Assembly (NCBI GenBank): GCA_016714765.1
Contig: JADKCF010000010.1
Location: 1 to 64,000 of the forward strand
DNA: 64,000 bases
Direction: 5' to 3'
Source: Saprospiraceae bacterium
GTDB taxonomy: Bacteria; Bacteroidota; Bacteroidia; Chitinophagales; Saprospiraceae
Part shown: one piece after another, positions 38,777 to 47,373 of the stretch
How positions within the stretch are numbered: the first letter of the stretch is position 1
Layout of the letters: each line of letters begins with the position of its first letter
Notes under the pieces: generated by a model
Told to the model about the DNA's origin: nothing
What the model saw: the letters and a program-made list of their open reading frames with translations, nothing else
Databases searched by the model: none
Translations under genes and position numbers: made by a program

Positions 38777-38948
38777 AAATACTTGTTTAGGGAAGGACAA
38801 ACTTACAATATTTTCATAAAAGCAAACTGTGTAACTCAGCATAAATAACTTTTCACCTCTCAAAGCAAAAAATAAAACTATCTGTCTTTAAAATGTAAGA
38901 ACCAAAAAGCATTCAAATGTATTATATATACTAGTAAATAAAAACTCA

Positions 38949-39485
38949 ATGAACTGGTCATTAATCAATAAAGCACTCAATATTATTCTTATCATTCTTG
39001 TAGCCGGATATGTGATATATTTCTTCTATAAACAACCTAAATACAAGAGTGGAGAAAAAGCTAAAGATTTTACAGCTACATTGTTAAGCGGAGAAACTTT
39101 CAAACTCTCAGACCTACAAGGCAAATATATTATGCTGGACTTCTGGGGATCATGGTGTGGACCTTGTCGGAAAGAAAATCCTGAATTGGTTTCACTGTAC
39201 GAAGAATTTAAAGAAAAAACTTTTAACACCTCCGGAGGATTCGAAATGGTAAGTGTGGCTATAGAAACGAAAAAAGAAAACTGGTTAAGAGCAGTGCAGT
39301 ATGACGGACTGTCGTGGAAATACCAGATAGGTCAATTCGAAAGATTTAAAAGCCCTATTGCTACACTTTATGGTGTGAAAGAGATACCTACCAAGTATTT
39401 TATCAGCCCTGAAGGCACCATTTTAATGGTAAATCCCACTATTTCGGAAATAAAAACGTATCTTTCTGAAAACCAACAAAAATAA
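38949..39485 (+). CDS. TlpA/ResA-type thioredoxin-fold protein, membrane-anchored
   Basis: Extracytoplasmic thiol-disulfide oxidoreductase, likely reducing substrate proteins or supporting cytochrome c maturation. An N-terminal anchor helix (INKALNIILIILVAGYVIYFF) at about residues 5-27 is followed by a thioredoxin fold with FWGSWCGPCRKENPELV, where the catalytic CxxC is at about residues 75-78 in the normal WCGPC context, and the cis-Pro loop EIPTKYFISPEG. 178 residues. First gene of a plus-strand run with grpE, dnaJ and rlmD; it is separated from grpE by about 100 bp, so sharing a transcript is possible but not proven. Confidence 0.88.
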   Translation: MNWSLINKALNIILIILVAGYVIYFFYKQPKYKSGEKAKDFTATLLSGETFKLSDLQGKYIMLDFWGSWCGPCRKENPELVSLYEEFKEKTFNTSGGFEMVSVAIETKKENWLRAVQYDGLSWKYQIGQFERFKSPIATLYGVKEIPTKYFISPEGTILMVNPTISEIKTYLSENQQK

Positions 39486-39594
39486 GTGTCATTTTTGCAG
39501 TTCAATTGCATGATACTTCTGCCATTTTGACTCCAAAATCATTATGGCAATAAAATTGATAATAGTAAGGATGATAAACAAAATAAAAGAATTT

Positions 39595-40116
39595 ATGTCA
39601 AACCAGGTCGAAGAAACTTCCACTAAGAAGGATAAAAAGAAAAAAGAAACTGAAGAAATCCAAAATCTTCACCAAGAAATAGAAAGCTTGAAAACAGAGC
39701 TCGAAGAATCAAAAGATAAATATCTCAGGTTGTTTGCTGAATTTGACAATTTTAAAAAGCGCAGTGTGAAGGAGCGATTTGAACTCATGAAAACGGCAGC
39801 ACAGGAAACCATAACATCTCTTTTGCCAATATTGGATGATTTTGACAGGGCTAAAAAAAGTGCTGAAACAGGAGCTGAAAACTTTAGTGAAGGTGTTCAG
39901 CTGGTTTACCATAAACTGTTTTCCACCATGGAACACAAAGGGCTTAGAGCAATGGACTCCACAGGCAAAGATTTTGATCCCGAGTACCACGAAGCTATCA
40001 CGGATATCCCAGCACCATCTGACGAAATGAAAGGAAAAGTCATTGATACTGTAGAGAAAGGTTATACTCTTAATGACAAGATCATCAGATATGCAAAGGT
40101 TGTGGTAGCTAAATAA
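39595..40116 (+). CDS. grpE: Nucleotide exchange factor GrpE
   Basis: Exchange factor that releases ADP from DnaK. N-terminal long coiled-coil (EEIQNLHQEIESLKTELEES) from about residue 20 to 65, followed by the core FDNFKKRSVKERFELMKTA, DDFDRAKKS and a C-terminal beta domain with DFDPEYHEAIT and TVEKGYTLNDKIIRYAKVVV. Start chosen at 39595 (SNQVEETSTKK), giving about 173 residues; ATGs at 39544 and 39571 would extend it by 17 and 8 residues. Directly upstream of dnaJ, 53 bp apart, as is typical. DnaK itself is not in the window. Confidence 0.94.
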   Translation: MSNQVEETSTKKDKKKKETEEIQNLHQEIESLKTELEESKDKYLRLFAEFDNFKKRSVKERFELMKTAAQETITSLLPILDDFDRAKKSAETGAENFSEGVQLVYHKLFSTMEHKGLRAMDSTGKDFDPEYHEAITDIPAPSDEMKGKVIDTVEKGYTLNDKIIRYAKVVVAK

Positions 40117-40169
40117 AAATATAATTGAATTATTAAATTAAAGCGTTACGGCACAAAATGCCATTAAAG

Positions 40170-41339
40170 ATGAAGCGAGATTATTACGAAATACTGGGAG
40201 TAGATAAAAATGCTGACGAAGCAACCATAAAAAAGGCATACCGTAAGGTTGCCATGCAGTATCACCCTGACAGAAATCCTGGCGACAAAAATGCTGAGGA
40301 CAAATTTAAAGAAGCGGCTGAAGCATACGAGGTACTAAGCGATGGTAATAAAAAAGCCCGATATGATCGATATGGTCACGCTGGTGTAGAAAACATGGGT
40401 GGAGGAGGATTTTCAGGCGGAGGGATGAATATGGAAGATATATTCCAGCATTTTGGGGATATTTTCGGCGATGGTGGCGGAGGTGGAGGCAGTCCTTTTG
40501 AAAGTTTTTTTGGCGGTCAGTCAGGTTCCAGAAGCAGGAGTACAGGACAGAAAGGTAGCAATCTTCGGATCAAAGTCGCCCTAACTATGGAAGAAATAGA
40601 GGCTGGAGTCACTAAAAAAATAAAAGTTAAAAAACAAGTCACTTGTAAAACATGCAGCGGATCAGGAGCCAAAGACAGAAACAGTGTTTCTACCTGCGGG
40701 ACATGTCAGGGTTCAGGATATGTAAGACAAGTTAAAAATACTTTTTTGGGTCAGATGCAAACAACAGTTGTTTGTCCTAAGTGCAATGGTGCAGGCAAAA
40801 CTGTCACTGCTCCGTGTACAACCTGTCGTGGGGATGGCCGCACGATGGAAGACGAACTCATCGAAATAGAAATACCAGCCGGTGTGCAGGAGGGTATGCA
40901 ACTTTCTATGCGTAGCAAGGGAAATGCAGGGCAGGGAGGAGGACCCTCCGGTGATTTGCTCATCAATATAGAAGAAAAGCCGCATGAACTTTTCAGTCGG
41001 GACGGAATGAATATTGTTTATGATCTTTTTCTGAATTTTGCAGATGCCGCCTTAGGTACCAACTCAGAAGTCCCCACACTTACCGGTAATGTCAAAGTAA
41101 AAATTACTGCAGGTACACAAGCCGGAAAAATTTTCAGGCTTAAAGGTAAGGGTTTACCTTCTTTGCAACAGTACGGCAAAGGAGACCAACTCATCAATGT
41201 AAATATATGGACGCCCAAAAACCTCACTGCCGAAGAAACGCTGATGATGGAAAAAATGCGTCAAATGCCCAATTTCAACCCTAAACCAAACAGTGGCGAA
41301 AAGGGCTTTTTTGAGCGCATGAAGGAATATTTTAATTAA
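40170..41339 (+). CDS. dnaJ: Co-chaperone DnaJ (type I)
   Basis: Stimulates the DnaK ATPase and binds unfolded substrates. J domain at residues 1-65 with the essential HPD (MQYHPDRNPG). A G/F region follows (GGGGFSGGGMNMEDIFQ), then four zinc-finger repeats CKTCSGSG, CGTCQGSG, CPKCNGAG and CTTCRGDG, so it is a full type I DnaJ, and a C-terminal substrate domain with LSMRSKGNAGQGG. 389 residues from 40170; an in-frame ATG at 40158 adds four. After grpE and before rlmD (18 bp), all in one direction. Confidence 0.96.
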   Translation: MKRDYYEILGVDKNADEATIKKAYRKVAMQYHPDRNPGDKNAEDKFKEAAEAYEVLSDGNKKARYDRYGHAGVENMGGGGFSGGGMNMEDIFQHFGDIFGDGGGGGGSPFESFFGGQSGSRSRSTGQKGSNLRIKVALTMEEIEAGVTKKIKVKKQVTCKTCSGSGAKDRNSVSTCGTCQGSGYVRQVKNTFLGQMQTTVVCPKCNGAGKTVTAPCTTCRGDGRTMEDELIEIEIPAGVQEGMQLSMRSKGNAGQGGGPSGDLLINIEEKPHELFSRDGMNIVYDLFLNFADAALGTNSEVPTLTGNVKVKITAGTQAGKIFRLKGKGLPSLQQYGKGDQLINVNIWTPKNLTAEETLMMEKMRQMPNFNPKPNSGEKGFFERMKEYFN

Positions 41340-41357
41340 CACGGTTATTCATAACTT

Positions 41358-42764
41358 TTGGCACGAAAGAAAAAATCCATACATAATCTGCTAATAACCG
41401 GAATAGCAGACAAAGGTAAAGCAGTAGGCAGAACAGATGACGGCCAGGTTATATTTGTAGATGGTGCTATACCCGGAGACAGGGTAGATGTTCTGGTTAT
41501 CAGAAAAAAAAAATCACACAGTGAAGCTATTGTTACCGGCTTTGTAGGTTATTCGGATGACAGAGTTTCACCTTCTTGCCGGCATTTCGGTGTCTGTGGT
41601 GGATGCAAGTGGCAAAACCTCTCATATATCTCCCAGTTAAACCATAAATACCAGACTGTCAGAGACAGTATGCGACGAATCGGCAAACTGGATCCCGATA
41701 TTGTTATGCCCATCATAGGATGTGATGATATTTTTCATTACAGAAATAAACTCGAATATAGTTTTTCCAGCAGAAGGTGGATCACACAGGAAGAAGCTTC
41801 GTCTGATCATATAATAGACCAACCGGGAGCCCTCGGATTCCACAGACCAGGATCATTTGATAAAATTGTGGATATCGAACAGTGTTTGCTTCAGGATGAT
41901 CTTTCCAATGAGATAAGGAATTTTGTTAGGCAGTTTGCACACCAAAACGAGTTTTCATTTTATGACATCAAAGCTCAAAAAGGTTTTTTGCGCAATATGA
42001 TCATAAGAAATACAACAACCGGGGAATGGATGCTGATCCTTGTTTTCGGACATCATGACAAGGATAAAATTGTGCAGATGATGAATGCAATCAGTAATAG
42101 ATTTCCACAAATCATCTCTCTTAACTTTGTAATCAATAGTAAAGTAAATGACACTATTTATGACAGAGACGTGACCACTTGGTCAGGACAATCATATATT
42201 ACAGAACATCTTCGTGACGTTAAATATCGCATTGGTCCGAAATCGTTTTTTCAGACCAATCCCAGACAGGCTTTACGGCTTTTTGATATAGCTGTGGACT
42301 TTGCTGACCTAAGACCTGAGTATAATGTTTATGATCTTTATACAGGTTTGGGTAGTATTGCATTATTTGTGTCAGGAAAAGTAAGCAGGGTCACCGGTAT
42401 AGAAGAAATTCCTGAAGCTATTGCAGACGCCAATCTCAATAAAGAATATAATGGGATAAACAATGCGACATTTTATGCAGGTGATGTTAGAGATATCTTG
42501 AATAGTGATTTTATTTCCGTGCACGGAAAGCCCGATATTGTAATCACTGACCCTCCCAGAGCAGGTATGCATGAGGATGTGGTAAATACACTCCTGGACC
42601 TCAGGGCGCCTGTCATAGTCTACATCAGTTGTAATCCTGCTACACAGGCACGAGATCTGGCCTTACTGAGTCAAAAGTACGAAATTACATCCATACAGCC
42701 TATAGATATGTTTCCTCATACCCATCATATAGAAAGTGTAGCCAAACTAAAACTAAGAATATAA
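41358..42764 (+). CDS. rlmD: 23S rRNA (uracil-C5)-methyltransferase, RlmD-like
   Basis: SAM-dependent rRNA methyltransferase that makes 5-methyluridine in 23S rRNA (U1939 in E. coli, or U747/U1939 in relatives). TRAM domain at about residues 10-65; iron-sulphur cysteines CRHFGVCGGCKW with a further Cys at CLLQDDL; SAM-binding YDLYTGLGSIALF and ITDPPRAGMHEDVV; catalytic Cys in YISCNPATQARDL. 468 residues, normal. The start is a TTG at 41358 (ARKKKSIHNL), 18 bp after dnaJ; no ATG gives an equal N-terminus. The precise uridine modified is a family-based assumption. Confidence 0.92.
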   Translation: MARKKKSIHNLLITGIADKGKAVGRTDDGQVIFVDGAIPGDRVDVLVIRKKKSHSEAIVTGFVGYSDDRVSPSCRHFGVCGGCKWQNLSYISQLNHKYQTVRDSMRRIGKLDPDIVMPIIGCDDIFHYRNKLEYSFSSRRWITQEEASSDHIIDQPGALGFHRPGSFDKIVDIEQCLLQDDLSNEIRNFVRQFAHQNEFSFYDIKAQKGFLRNMIIRNTTTGEWMLILVFGHHDKDKIVQMMNAISNRFPQIISLNFVINSKVNDTIYDRDVTTWSGQSYITEHLRDVKYRIGPKSFFQTNPRQALRLFDIAVDFADLRPEYNVYDLYTGLGSIALFVSGKVSRVTGIEEIPEAIADANLNKEYNGINNATFYAGDVRDILNSDFISVHGKPDIVITDPPRAGMHEDVVNTLLDLRAPVIVYISCNPATQARDLALLSQKYEITSIQPIDMFPHTHHIESVAKLKLRI

Positions 42765-42766
42765 TC

Positions 42767-43108
42767 ATGCCTACTCCAGACCAATTTTTAGCCCTTCAGC
42801 AACAACTACAACCTTACAAAAGAATCCTAGCTCAGGCAGCCGATGTTATTCTCAATGAAAATGTATCGCGGTATCCTATTTTCATAATTCATCAGCAAGA
42901 AATGAATATGGGTGTTTCCCTTATTGATGCCGGTGACAAAATGAAATGGTCAGTCAATGCGTCTACTTTAGAAGAATTTGTAACCAAAGAACTCATCTTT
43001 ATGGAAAAAGCTGAGGACTTTATCTCCACATACAAAGATCCTGAAGCTTACCTTTGTCTTTTTGTGCTTAGCGAATTAGGAGCCCAATTTATTTTCATGC
43101 CAAGATAG
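42767..43108 (+). CDS. Conserved protein of unknown function
   Basis: A 113-residue cytoplasmic protein with no recognised domain. Visible pattern: a helical N-terminus (PDQFLALQQQLQPYKRILAQAADVILNENVSRYPI), a strand-rich centre (FIIHQQEMNMGVSLIDAG, then WSVNASTLEEFVTKELI) and a C-terminal hydrophobic end (AYLCLFVLSELGAQFIFMPR). Similar proteins are found across Bacteroidota. The start is 2 bp after the rlmD stop, so it is probably cotranscribed with it and lies at the end of the grpE-dnaJ-rlmD run. Its position suggests no function by itself. Confidence 0.75.
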   Translation: MPTPDQFLALQQQLQPYKRILAQAADVILNENVSRYPIFIIHQQEMNMGVSLIDAGDKMKWSVNASTLEEFVTKELIFMEKAEDFISTYKDPEAYLCLFVLSELGAQFIFMPR

Positions 43109-43433
43109 AGCCCCCAAACGCTTAATGTGCTCTTAAATAGACTTAAAACAGAATTATTTATCTGTTTATACGTCTTATATATACTATCTGTATGGAATAA
43201 CTAGTCCAAACATATAGGCAAAACTGCCTTTTGGTCAAAATTCAAAATTAAGTTTTAAGGATAAGACCTGATAGTAAAATCTTTTTACGTCGACAATACA
43301 GTTTAATAAATTTTCTTTTCCCAACGGTCTTGTTAGAGTGCGCATTTATTTGGCATAATGGTCGTTTTTATTACTATTAAATTTACAAAAATTCGATTTG
43401 CTAGTATTTTTTTTAAGAAAAAAACAAAAATAC
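43109..43433. other. Intergenic region without a recognised gene
   Basis: 325 bp of AT-rich sequence between the conserved unknown gene and the promoter/terminator unit. No credible coding frame, tRNA or hairpin with T-run was seen on either strand. It may only carry spacer or regulatory sequence. Confidence 0.5.
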
Positions 43434-43464
43434 TTGTTAAATAATTTTTTATTCAATAACTTTG
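43434..43464 (+). promoter_or_regulatory. Strong Bacteroidota-type promoter ahead of a short transcript
   Basis: TTG (43434-43436), 20 nt, TAACTTTG (43457-43464). Both boxes and the spacing match the consensus. Predicted start is about 43470. The next gene start is not until 43569, and a terminator lies in between. Confidence 0.7.
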
Positions 43465-43469
43465 TGTTG

Positions 43470-43547
43470 CTTTTACAATAAGTAAAACAATTTGGTTTCA
43501 TTTGGTTAGGGTTGAGGTAATACATTTGTGTTACCTCTTTTTTTTTA
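43470..43547 (+). ncRNA. Candidate small RNA or cutC leader (about 78 nt)
   Basis: The stretch lies between a consensus promoter and a T-run terminator. It starts with a small hairpin (TTTTAC at 43471-43476 pairs with GTAAAA at 43482-43487), carries a 10 nt-spaced direct repeat of ATTTGGTT (43490-43497 and 43500-43507) in a single-stranded part, and ends in the terminator stem. No coding frame of use is present. It may be a free small RNA or a 5' leader that attenuates cutC. No known RNA family is recognised. Confidence 0.5.
43514..43547 (+). terminator. Rho-independent terminator before cutC
   Basis: GAGGTAA (43514-43520) pairs with TTACCTC (43531-43537) around a 10 nt loop, followed by ten T residues (43538-43547). 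The stem is only 22 bp upstream of the cutC start codon. Confidence 0.82.
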
Positions 43548-43568
43548 TTAAAATTAAATCTTCACAGT

Positions 43569-44216
43569 TTGACAAAAACAAGAGTATTGGAGGCGTGTAT
43601 TGAGACCAAGCTGGAAGCAGTAAATGCTGCAATGATGGGGGCAAATCAACTGGAGGTCTGCAGTACTTTATCTGAAGATGGCTTGACACCAGAAACCAAT
43701 ACTTTGTGTGATATTCTGTCATCTGTCAAAGTTCCCTGCAAAGTGATGATAAGATCCCGTCCCGGTAATTTTTATTATTCTCATGAAGAGGTCGTGGTGA
43801 TGATTGATCAGATCCAGCAGTTAAAAGCTTATAAAATCGAAGGCTTTGTATTCGGAGCTCTCACTAAGGATGCTAATGGCGTCATCAGTATAGACATGAA
43901 AGCCGTATATCAACTATGCAAAGCTGCATCACCGCTACATGTTACCATCCACAAAGCAATAGACCAGTGCAGTGATATACTTACTGAAATAGACAGGTTA
44001 CAGCAAATTTCCAATATTCGGTTTGTATTATCTTCCGGTGGGAAAGAAACAGCTGCCTTAGGTGCAGATATGCTTTTGAAAATGAAAGAAAAAGCAGGAA
44101 CGTCCCTGCATATCATTGCAGCCGGTAGTATTACTCCTGAAAACATCGAAGCGGTAGCAACAGATACGGGTATAAGCTATTTTCATGGACGCAGGATCTT
44201 AGGATCCCTACTCTAA
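43569..44216 (+). CDS. cutC: CutC family protein (copper homeostasis)
   Basis: TIM-barrel protein of the CutC family, originally linked to copper tolerance; the molecular reaction is not settled. Motifs: VLEACIETKLEAVNAAMMGANQLEVCSTLSEDGLTP at the N-terminus, CKVMIRSRPGNFYYS (a conserved R-x-R-x-G-x-F-x-Y), GFVFGALT, VTIHKAIDQ (family: T-F-H-R-A-F/I-D) and VLSSGGKETA. 215 residues, slightly short for the family (about 240). The start is a TTG at 43569, chosen because the first strand begins four residues later. A terminator hairpin 22 bp upstream suggests attenuation or that this gene has a separate promoter. Convergent with the PorW-like gene. Confidence 0.85.
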   Translation: MTKTRVLEACIETKLEAVNAAMMGANQLEVCSTLSEDGLTPETNTLCDILSSVKVPCKVMIRSRPGNFYYSHEEVVVMIDQIQQLKAYKIEGFVFGALTKDANGVISIDMKAVYQLCKAASPLHVTIHKAIDQCSDILTEIDRLQQISNIRFVLSSGGKETAALGADMLLKMKEKAGTSLHIIAAGSITPENIEAVATDTGISYFHGRRILGSLL

Positions 44217-44238
44217 AAACAGAGCAGTCTTTATTTCC

Positions 44239-47223
44239 TTACTTATCCGCGGGCTTTTGTAAATTATTTTCAAAAAACGCCCTGTATGATGCTGCACTTC
44301 TTTCTGTAACCATTTTACGATAGTTAGCTTGCGAAATAGCAAAAATATCGTATGTAAATTTAGTATTACCGGAAAACTCAGCTGCTTCACTCACCGCCTT
44401 TTTATAGTACTCCATTGCTTTAGCTTCGTTATCAAATTTCCTGACAAGGATAATCTGAGAATTATCATTTATGCTTAAACTGGCATCACCAAGCTGCAAT
44501 TTTTCTACCTTGAAGTTTTTCTTATTGTATTCAGAAATAGCTACCTTAAAGTTGACATGTTGTATTTCCTCCAATGCATAAGTGACTACCGCTACATAGT
44601 GTATGGCTGTTTCATCTCTCTGAAAGATTTTGTCTACATCCTGTACATTGGCAAAGGCAGTTTTATCTCCACCCAAAAAGCGCATGATTTCTCTGGCTTT
44701 CAGCTGCTCAGGTGTATTAGGGTAGCTTACTATTACCTCATTGAGTGCAAGTAAATATGCATCTTTGCCTTCTTTTTTGCCCAGGCACATCGCTTTGAGC
44801 AAACCCATTTTGGCACCGTAAGTATTTTCATCTCCGAGTGATGTGGCTGACTTTTTAATAGCATCGAGAGCTTTTTCGTAATCCCCTTTTTCAAAAAGAG
44901 CATATACCGCCTGATAATATTGCTCAGATTTGTTGTTTTTTGAATTTGCCTTATTAAAAAACTCAGGGTCAGTAAGTATGGCAGTATATTTTGAGTCAGG
45001 ATATTTTCTGGTCAGTTTGTTCTTGTACTCTTCTGCTTTGTTAGCATTGTCGAGGTCAATATAATCCAGATACAGATAAAAATAAGAATCCAGCTCGTAC
45101 GGAGTGGCTCCAAATCTGGTATGCATCCCTTCTAGGGTTTGAGCAGATTTGCCAAAGTTTTCGATTTTGTCTCTGAATAATTTGCCCAATGTAAACATTG
45201 CTGTAACAATTTTCTCATTGGCTTCCTGTTTCTTGACTGGGTTAGATGGCAATTCTCTCAAAAATTTGTCATACTCTTCTTTACTGATTTTCTCCTGTTT
45301 GCCATCCGCTTCGCTTACTATGTTATTTTTATCTGCAGAGATGTTAGCATTATTTACAGATGCTTTGTTGATTCGTCTCCAGTCGTCTTCGAGCGCCCTG
45401 CGTCCCCAGGTTTTATCAAACTCTTCTTTACCTTTTTCCCTCGAATTCTTATTGTAAGCAAAAAAACTACTATTTCCAAAATCGACTTTTCCTGGCATGG
45501 TACCTTGCTTACTGATAAGACTTCCACTCGATACGTTTTCAGGTTGGACCTTTTTGTTTTTTTCCAGCCATGAAGGTATCAGTTTCTTTTGTTGGTCTTC
45601 TGATAGTGAAGCAAAGTAGAGCAGCGTATCCTGATAAGAGATGATTTCCAGATTGGCAGCAATGTCCTTCAGATTCGAAACGTATTTTTGAACCTGGCTG
45701 TATCTGCTATCTGTACTCTGTAGCAATGTCAGAGTAGAATCATAATAATTGGACGCTTCAAAGTATTTTTCTTGTTCATAATATAAGCCGGCAATCCTGT
45801 AGTAAGATTCAGATTTCAGTTTTTGATCCGTTTCATTACTGACTATAGAATTTTTGAAGTAACCTATTGCTTCTGCAACATTTTTTTGTGAAAGCTCTAT
45901 CTCCGCGAGCGTAAAGTAAATTTGATCTTTCAACTGTGCATTTTTATCTTCTTTAAGCATTTTTTTCAAATCGCTGATGACGCTCTCTTTAGAGCGAATG
46001 CCACTTATAATCCCATTTTTGGCTACAGCAAGCTCAGACATAAATTCCATCTTTACATCTGAAGCATATTTTTTGGATTGTTCAAAATATTTGACTGCTG
46101 AAGCATTATTATTTGCATTTTGAGCCAGTTGGCCTGCAATGAACGCGTATCTTGCCCGGAGTTGTTTGCTTTCTGCGTTTTTAATGGCTTCATCCAGCTT
46201 AGGCAAGGCTTCGTCATACCTCATTTGTTTTATATACAGACTGGCGAAAGTAGCCGGTAGGTCGCTTTTAATTTCCTCACTTACAGCACCCGACTCAAGC
46301 TTTTCGAGTAGCATCTGGCTGGAAAACCAATTCTCGCGTTTTATGTAAGTCTTGGCAAGCCAAAGTAAGCCTTCGCTGTAGGCCGTTTTATCTTCCTCTT
46401 GTTTGACTGGCTTGGGTGGTGTATATGTTTCCTCTTTCGGGTCATTTGTTTTTATTTCAGGGGCTTTAGATTTAGCCGGAGCCGGCTTGGTTTCTGGCGA
46501 TGATATCTTCGGTGATTCGGCTTTTATTGAAGGTTTTTTGATGCCTTTCTTACGGTTTTTAGCATCTTCTTTACGTTGCTTTTCTTTTTCTTTTTTTGCC
46601 TTTTCTCTTTCTTTCTCTTTCTCTTTTCTTTCTTGTTCTCTTGTTTTAGCCTTTTCCTCTTTTACTTCTATTTGTTCTTTTTTAACTTTTTCTTTGACCT
46701 CTTCTTTCTCTTTACGTTCCTCTTCTTTGGCTTTTTTAGCTGCTTTGCCGGTAGGTTTTTTGCTTTTATAATTACGTCCATAAGGATTGGATGGATTAAA
46801 ATCTTCCTGGAAGTATTCTAGTGTTTCTTCAGCAGTCTCATATTCCTGCTTGAGGTATTGAGCTTTAGCCATCATTACATAGCAGTCATCTACCCATTCA
46901 GAAGGCTCGTGGAGCTGAGCTACTGTAGAGACTTTTTCGAGAATTTTGTCCATATCTTGTTTTACCATTTTAGGGTTATCTATGGAAACAAAATCTTCAA
47001 CTTCAAGGATTTTATTATAGTCATCAACATTGGCTTGTTTTAAGGTCTTCATACTTTCCTTCAATAGTTCTTTTGAATTCCAGTAACCATTATACAATGC
47101 AGTAGTATTGTGGTAAAATTTGCCAAATTTAGAAACTTCACCCTTTTTCTTTTTGGTGACGCATGAAAATGCTGACACAACCATCAGCATTACAACCAAT
47201 AAATATACGTTAAATCTACCCAA
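44239..47223 (-). CDS. Type IX secretion lipoprotein PorW/SprE-like, TPR protein
   Basis: Outer-membrane-associated lipoprotein required for type IX secretion and, in gliding species, motility (SprE in Flavobacterium johnsoniae, PorW in Porphyromonas). The signal ends SAFSC, so lipidation at that Cys is expected. Next is the family N-terminus KFYHNTTALYNGYWNSKELLKES. A long Lys/Glu-rich, low-complexity segment (from about residue 150 to 265) separates it from the TPR-rich body, with helical repeats of about 34 residues throughout, such as ALYFDQ-type A/B pairs near SYYRIAGLYYEQEKYFEASNYY. About 994 residues. The assignment rests on N-terminal and architectural similarity. A TATCTTTG -7 element is 40 bp upstream. 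Confidence 0.8.
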   Translation of the reverse strand: MGRFNVYLLVVMLMVVSAFSCVTKKKKGEVSKFGKFYHNTTALYNGYWNSKELLKESMKTLKQANVDDYNKILEVEDFVSIDNPKMVKQDMDKILEKVSTVAQLHEPSEWVDDCYVMMAKAQYLKQEYETAEETLEYFQEDFNPSNPYGRNYKSKKPTGKAAKKAKEEERKEKEEVKEKVKKEQIEVKEEKAKTREQERKEKEKEREKAKKEKEKQRKEDAKNRKKGIKKPSIKAESPKISSPETKPAPAKSKAPEIKTNDPKEETYTPPKPVKQEEDKTAYSEGLLWLAKTYIKRENWFSSQMLLEKLESGAVSEEIKSDLPATFASLYIKQMRYDEALPKLDEAIKNAESKQLRARYAFIAGQLAQNANNNASAVKYFEQSKKYASDVKMEFMSELAVAKNGIISGIRSKESVISDLKKMLKEDKNAQLKDQIYFTLAEIELSQKNVAEAIGYFKNSIVSNETDQKLKSESYYRIAGLYYEQEKYFEASNYYDSTLTLLQSTDSRYSQVQKYVSNLKDIAANLEIISYQDTLLYFASLSEDQQKKLIPSWLEKNKKVQPENVSSGSLISKQGTMPGKVDFGNSSFFAYNKNSREKGKEEFDKTWGRRALEDDWRRINKASVNNANISADKNNIVSEADGKQEKISKEEYDKFLRELPSNPVKKQEANEKIVTAMFTLGKLFRDKIENFGKSAQTLEGMHTRFGATPYELDSYFYLYLDYIDLDNANKAEEYKNKLTRKYPDSKYTAILTDPEFFNKANSKNNKSEQYYQAVYALFEKGDYEKALDAIKKSATSLGDENTYGAKMGLLKAMCLGKKEGKDAYLLALNEVIVSYPNTPEQLKAREIMRFLGGDKTAFANVQDVDKIFQRDETAIHYVAVVTYALEEIQHVNFKVAISEYNKKNFKVEKLQLGDASLSINDNSQIILVRKFDNEAKAMEYYKKAVSEAAEFSGNTKFTYDIFAISQANYRKMVTERSAASYRAFFENNLQKPADK

Positions 47224-47262
47224 AATATATTACAATTTTATTTAATATTAACTTTCAGAGTG

Positions 47263-47270
47263 CAAAGATA
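47263..47270 (-). promoter_or_regulatory. -7 element of the PorW/SprE-like gene
   Basis: Minus-strand TATCTTTG, identical to the boxes of recA and gyrB, 40 bp before the ATG. Confidence 0.45.
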
Positions 47271-47326
47271 ATTTCTTATTTTGTTAAATAAATATAAATT
47301 TTACAGTCTGTAACTATTAATATAAC

Positions 47327-47334
47327 TATTTTTG
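47327..47334 (+). promoter_or_regulatory. -7 element of the M23 peptidase gene
   Basis: Plus-strand TATTTTTG, 40 bp before the ATG at 47374 and divergent from the PorW box about 57 bp away. Confidence 0.35.
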
Positions 47335-47373
47335 TGCAAAATTATTTTATTTTTATAAAACAAAATTCAGTCC

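Noticed and set aside
46570..46760. CTTT-rich low-complexity tract
   Set aside because: It is the reverse complement of the Lys/Glu-rich linker of the PorW/SprE-like protein, inside an open frame, not a free microsatellite.
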